From NCBI GenBank assembly GCA_043228905.1, contig JBHGNT010000007.1, positions 22,010,001-22,074,000 of the forward strand: a stretch of DNA of 64,000 nt, written 5' to 3'. The notes beneath the pieces are model-generated. The model searched no databases, was not told the origin of the DNA, and saw only the letters and a program-made list of their open reading frames with translations. Below, one piece after another: positions 60,001 through 64,000 of the stretch (the first letter of the stretch is position 1; each line of letters starts with the position of its first letter). This DNA is from Azolla caroliniana. Taxonomy: Eukaryota; Polypodiophyta. The translations under genes were made by a program, and so were the position numbers.

Positions 60001-60553
60001 TAGGTTAGTGGTAGAGCAATCGGCTGCAGTCTGATAGGTCATCGGTTCAACTCCGATTGTGCCCTTTCGATTCGAGGAGATTGTGTGTGCCATATACCTA
60101 ATCGAGTGAAGATATCACGTACATAAATGGAATGCAAAGTTTGATGTGATATTTCTTTTGTGGCCGGGTGTATATGTTAGTGGTAGAGCAATCGGCTGTA
60201 GTACAATAGGTCAGTGGTTGAATCCTGGCTACGTTCTGATTCAAGGAGATGCCCAAAATGACATGATAATTCGAGTGTACTTCTTCTATATGAATCACTG
60301 GAGGTTTGGACTGTAATGTTTCTTGTGTGCGTGTGTCTAAAGTTCAGTGCTACAACAATCGACGTCAGTTTGATAGGTCACTAGTTCAACCCCGGGTGAT
60401 CCCTAATTCTAAGAGGTGAGGTGCCTTTCGAAATGAAGTTTAGATTTGATGTGCATGAATCGATGAAAGTGTCCAAAATCTCATAATAATTCGACTGGAT
60501 ATCTAGTAGATGAATGAATGGTAGATTGCGACGTAATGTTTTTTTTTGTGCGT

Positions 60554-60625
60554 GGGTGTATAGCTCAGTGGTAGAGCAATTGGCTGCAGTCTGATAGGTC
60601 GCCGGTTCAACCCCGGTTGCACCCT
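60554..60625 (+). tRNA. tRNA-Cys(GCA)-like unit, complete cloverleaf
   Basis: GGGTGTA/TGCACCC, GCTC/GAGC, ATTGG/CTGAT (two G-U) with loop CTGCAGT, T stem GCCGG/CCGGT (one G-U), discriminator T. Confidence 0.5.
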
Positions 60626-61410
60626 TTCTATTCAAGGAGATGGTGTGTGCCATATACCTGATAGAGTGAAAATATCAGTACACGAATAGATGGAGGTTCG
60701 TGTTTAAAACGACATAATCGTTCGACTAGACGATTGTTGTACATGAATGAATGGAAAGTTTGATGTGATATTTCCTTTACGGCCGGGTGAAAATCCAAGT
60801 GGTAGAGAAATCAGATGTACGACAGGTCAACGGTTCAACCGGTATTGCCTCCTGATTTAAGGAGATGTCTGGAACGACATAATAATTCGACTCTACTTCT
60901 TCTATATGAATGAGTGGGGTTTTGCAACGTAATTTTTCTTTTGTGCGTGAGTGTAAAGTTCAATGCTAGAGTAATCAACCAAAGTCTCATAGGTCACTAG
61001 TTCAACCCTGGCTGAGCCCTAATTCTAAGATGTGAGGTGCCGTTCGAAATGAAGTCTAGATGTCATGGACATGATTTGATGGAACTATCCAAAATTAAAT
61101 AATAAATCGTTTGGAAGTCTAGTACATGAATGAATACTATGTTATGACACAATTTCTTTTGTGTGTATCTAAGTGGTAGACCCGCACTGTAATGTTTCTT
61201 GTGTGCGCGGGTCTAAAGTTCAGTGCTACAACAATCGATGTCAGTTTGATAGGTCACTAGTTCAACCCCGGGTGAGCCCTAATTTTAAGAGGTGAGGTGG
61301 CTTTCGAAATGAAGTTTAGATTTGATGTGTATGAATCGATGGAAGTGTCCAAAATCTCATAATAATTTGACTGGATATCTAGTAGATGAATGAATGGTGG
61401 ATTGCGACGT

Positions 61411-62114
61411 TGTCGTGCCTTTCGGCTCCGGATCATTGCGTGAGTCGGGTGGGAACTGCCGAGGTTTTGGACTAGGAGGAAGAGGAATACAACTTAAGGC
61501 TAGTTATGAATAGTAGAAAGAGAAGTAAGATAGCAATCTCGTGAATCCCACGAGTTTAGTGTATTTAAATCAATATTTAGATTATAAGAGTAATTTAGAT
61601 GGCAAAATTCGTGAATCCCACGAATATATTAGATTGATCAATCCTTGTATATTAATCAACAACCTTATACATATTTCTCTCCTCCTTATATAAAGATGGA
61701 AGAGGCTAAGCATGGCTTCATGCTCTTTCACCAAAAGTGTCCATGCACACTAAATATGCATGTGATGCTTTGTCATTTCCTAAGTATAGGGCTCATGCAC
61801 GCTAGATGCGCATGAGTCACTTTTAATGTCACGTGTAAATAAAATATTCACACCCTAAAGAGTACATGATTTTTACCTTTTAATAAAGGTATGTGTAAAT
61901 AAAGGTCTTATACGTATTAAATCTATATGTATAATACTAAAGATAAGTTATTACAATGGTAAAGTTGAGGTTTATCTACGTGGAGGTGTAGGGTTCGAAT
62001 CTTGCCCTATGCATGTGATAAATATTTTGATATATTATTTATTTATTTATATGTATCTAAAATCGGATATATTATTTTATGGTTTTCACGTAGTGTGTGG
62101 AATACACTATGACA
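61411..62114 (-). repeat. 3' LTR of gypsy C
   Basis: 704 bp. Contains on the + strand (antisense to the element) ACAATGGTAAAG and the B-box-like GGTTCGAATCT (61,992-62,002). Minus-strand TATATAAGG near 61,684-61,692. Confidence 0.8.
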
Positions 62115-64000
62115 CTCGCCCCCTCCGAACCCGCACATCCTCCGGTATGTGCCGAAGTTCTCGATTCCTCATATCCGTCTTCACCCAAAGCTTCCTCCGA
62201 TTCTCCCCTTATGTCGACTATGAGTTGTAATTCACTTTCTTCGCTTCCCGCATCACCATGGTCTTCGTCCAATTGCTCCTCGTTGTCGGCCTTGGCGTGG
62301 ATCACATAGGGTTTGTCGTCGGTCCACTTCTTGAAAATCTTCACCCGCTTCCCGGCTATAGGCACTCGTAGTATTGTTCCATCCAACTCGGACAGTCGGT
62401 ACGTTCCGTTGTCGAAGACTTTCCAAACCTCGTATAGCCCGAACCACCTTTTCGCGAATTTCCGCATCGTTGTATGTTGATGGTCCAAACTACTGTCATA
62501 GACGATCACCCAATCTCCTTCTTCAATCCTCCTCGGTCGTAGTCGGTGCTTTGTGTCGAGCCGGCTTTTGTTCCGGAATCGTGCTTCTTGTTGTCGGGGT
62601 ATTGCTTCCGCTATGTCTGCCGGTCTTCCCTCTAGTTGTCGTATCCGGACTACTAGTAGTTCTTCCCGGCTCATCTCTTCCTTCCACGGTAGCACTGTCC
62701 ACGTTGCGATCGTGGTTTCCGTCGGCATTACCGGTGCTTGTCCGGTCATGAGTTCTGCCGGCATGCAACCGGTTACGGAGCTATGCGTCGTCCGATCCGC
62801 CCATAGTGCATACGGAAGCATCTGCGGCCAGTCCTTCACCTTTCCATCGCATGCCTTCGCAAGTGCTTTCACGATCGGACTATGTCCTCGTTCGATTTTC
62901 CCGTTGGCCTCCGGATTGTATGCCGTTGTCAGCGTTAACCGAACTCCGTGTTTGGCGAAGAATCCCCTAGTTTTGTCCGAGTCGAGTTCTCCCCGGTCCG
63001 CAATCACTTGTCCTACGCACCCGTACCTGCAAAATACTTCCTCCAAAAGAAATTGGCATACCGCGGAACACGTTTTCCTCTAAAGTGCTCGACCTTCTAC
63101 TTGATTCGTGAGATCTTCCCGAGCTAATACCAAGTATTTCTTTTGTCCGATCCCGGTCGGCATGGCCACTATGTCGACTATCCACTTGAAGTTGATTGTC
63201 GGTGAGAATGTCGGATGTAACTGATCTCGATGTCGAACCCCGGAGTAGACTTGACATTTCTCGCAGCTTTCCGTGAACTCCGCGACATCTTTGTACATTT
63301 TCTTCCACCAATATTTTTTCTTGATCTTCACAAATGTTGCCCATGTTCCTCGGTGTCCACCCCAATCGGATTCGTGAAACTCGGACATTATCCGGTTTCG
63401 TTGCTCTTTTGTCCCGACTACTCGAAGTGGTATACCATCCGTTCTTTTCGGCGCCCTCCATATTAATCCGTTTTCCAAGAAGAACTTTTGGACTTGCCTC
63501 TTCTTCCTTCGGATCTCGGCTCTTCTTCCTTTATCGTTTGTTGAGTCCTCGGCCTCTTGTAACATCTTTCCGATCATCAAGCTTTCTCCCTCGTATTCTT
63601 CTTCCCGGAATTCTCGGATTACGTTCACTCGGCATATGTGCTCCGACGCGAAGTAGTCTTCGGAAACTTCTTCATTATCCGATTCGGTTATGTCGTCTCC
63701 GAACCGAGCCCTTGATAACATATCTGCTACCGCGTTGTCCTTCCCCAAGATGTGTCGAACCTCCGGATTAAGCGACTTGACATATGCAACCCACCTTAGC
63801 ATAGCTACATCCGGTATCGTACAACACCGCATCATCCCGAGTATCGGAAGACAATCCATCTCGATCACCACTTCGGCTCCGATCAAATAATCCCGATCCG
63901 ATTTTATCGCTAACATGACTCCCCATAGTTCTCTTTTGACTTGTGCATATCCACGTTGCCTTTCGTTGAGAACCTTTGCTCCGAATCGGATCGGATACCG
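62072..64000 (-). pseudogene. pol: gypsy C RNase H-integrase, partial, one in-frame stop
   Basis: Open from the window edge (RYPIRFGAKVLNERQRGYAQ, RNase H) through ETD-equivalent EMDCLPILGM, GKDNAVADMLSR, integrase zinc finger (ESDWGGHRGTW ... CEKCQVYS), core FKWIVDIVAMP, IADRGELDSD and NPEANGKIERGHS, then GPY/F-like RWFGLYEV. A single TAG lies at 63,080-63,082 right after EGRAL, where B has a Gln codon. The frame otherwise continues to a stop at 62,072 inside the LTR. Either a recent null mutation or a readthrough site; I favour mutation. Confidence 0.88.

Larger units (their letters stand above)
48906..61410 (+). repeat. tRNA-derived monomer array, right part
   Basis: Roughly 60 further monomers judged by spacing, all on the + strand, continuing the A-B-C order seen at 25.5-28.9 kb (trimer period about 550-600 bp). 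Example run: A 57,348, B about 57,515, C about 57,680, A 57,906. A monomers keep the tRNA-Cys-like fold best; B has a 31:39 mismatch and anticodon GTA; C has a disturbed D stem (GTTC/CAAC) and anticodon loop CGTCAGT. The array is interrupted by a solo LTR (53,399) and two short foreign insertions, and ends at gypsy C (61,411). Open frames here are chance translations of the monomer. Confidence 0.92.
61411..64000 (-). mobile_element. Ty3/gypsy element C, 3' part (runs off the window)
   Basis: The 3' LTR is 61,411-62,114 (TGTCGTGCC to CTATGACA), inserted in an array monomer after ...GCGACGT. On the minus strand the polypurine tract CGGAGGGGGCGAG (62,115-62,127) precedes it, and pol occupies the rest. 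Related to A and B but a separate subfamily. Confidence 0.88.

Noticed and set aside
25530-61410. Recurrent 60-90-codon minus-strand frames (ISLNQ...VEPVTYRT...CSTT type)
   Set aside because: They are the antisense translation of the tRNA-like head and recur with each monomer; no coding signature.
25530-61410. CRISPR-like regular repeat array
   Set aside because: Both head and spacer are repeated and related, units are about 190 bp, and the context is plant nuclear DNA.
25530-61410. Calling every monomer a functional tRNA gene
   Set aside because: Most heads have broken D, anticodon or T stems, and few are followed by a T4 terminator; only the well-paired ones are listed.

Overview
This is a gene-poor, repeat-dominated stretch of a land-plant nuclear genome. 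Evidence: Ty1/copia elements primed from initiator tRNA-Met, Ty3/gypsy elements with GPY/F-type integrase ends, a GT-AG-spliced transposase relic, a beta-tubulin exon fragment and plant-type foldback elements. I cannot name the species. Apart from possibly functional tRNA-like units, I see no intact host gene. The only intact protein-coding unit is one young gypsy element.

Layout. 1-8,452 is a four-deep nest: a minus-strand copia relic (514-8,452) whose 3' LTR is split by a non-autonomous LTR element (668-7,041, target duplication CTAAG). The first LTR of that element is in turn replaced in its middle by two head-to-head truncated copia copies (799-5,537). A hAT-like MITE (about 7,701-8,290) sits in the oldest copia. 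8,453-15,135 is AT-rich DNA with a SINE-like tandem, a foldback MITE and about 3.4 kb of CATA/CA-type microsatellite. 15,136-25,530 holds a beta-tubulin exon fragment with premature stops, minisatellites, an unassigned ORF, and a spliced DDE-type transposase relic (19,667-24,571) interrupted by an LTR (22,456-23,605).

25,530-61,410 is a tandem array of tRNA-derived monomers (about 190 bp each, all + strand) in a three-monomer A-B-C order. The best A monomers fold into complete 72-nt cloverleaves with anticodon GCA (Cys). A 20-kb block (28,921-48,905) splits the array. It consists of a degenerate 5'-truncated copia, opened by an old gypsy element (A, 31,963-46,885), which is itself opened in its Gag zinc knuckle by a young, apparently intact gypsy element (B, 38,016-45,080; two differences between its 672-bp LTRs). 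A solo LTR and two short foreign insertions lie in the right half of the array. A third gypsy element (C) starts at 61,411 and runs off the window.

Recurring themes: the gypsy elements A and B share a Gag-protease ORF ending in GATTTTTAG with RT in the -1 frame; gypsy-type LTRs sit at 4-bp NCGN targets; and four LTR families carry tRNA-like A/B-box modules on the strand opposite to their own promoters. Pol III-type sequence is therefore over-represented both as the array and inside the LTRs.
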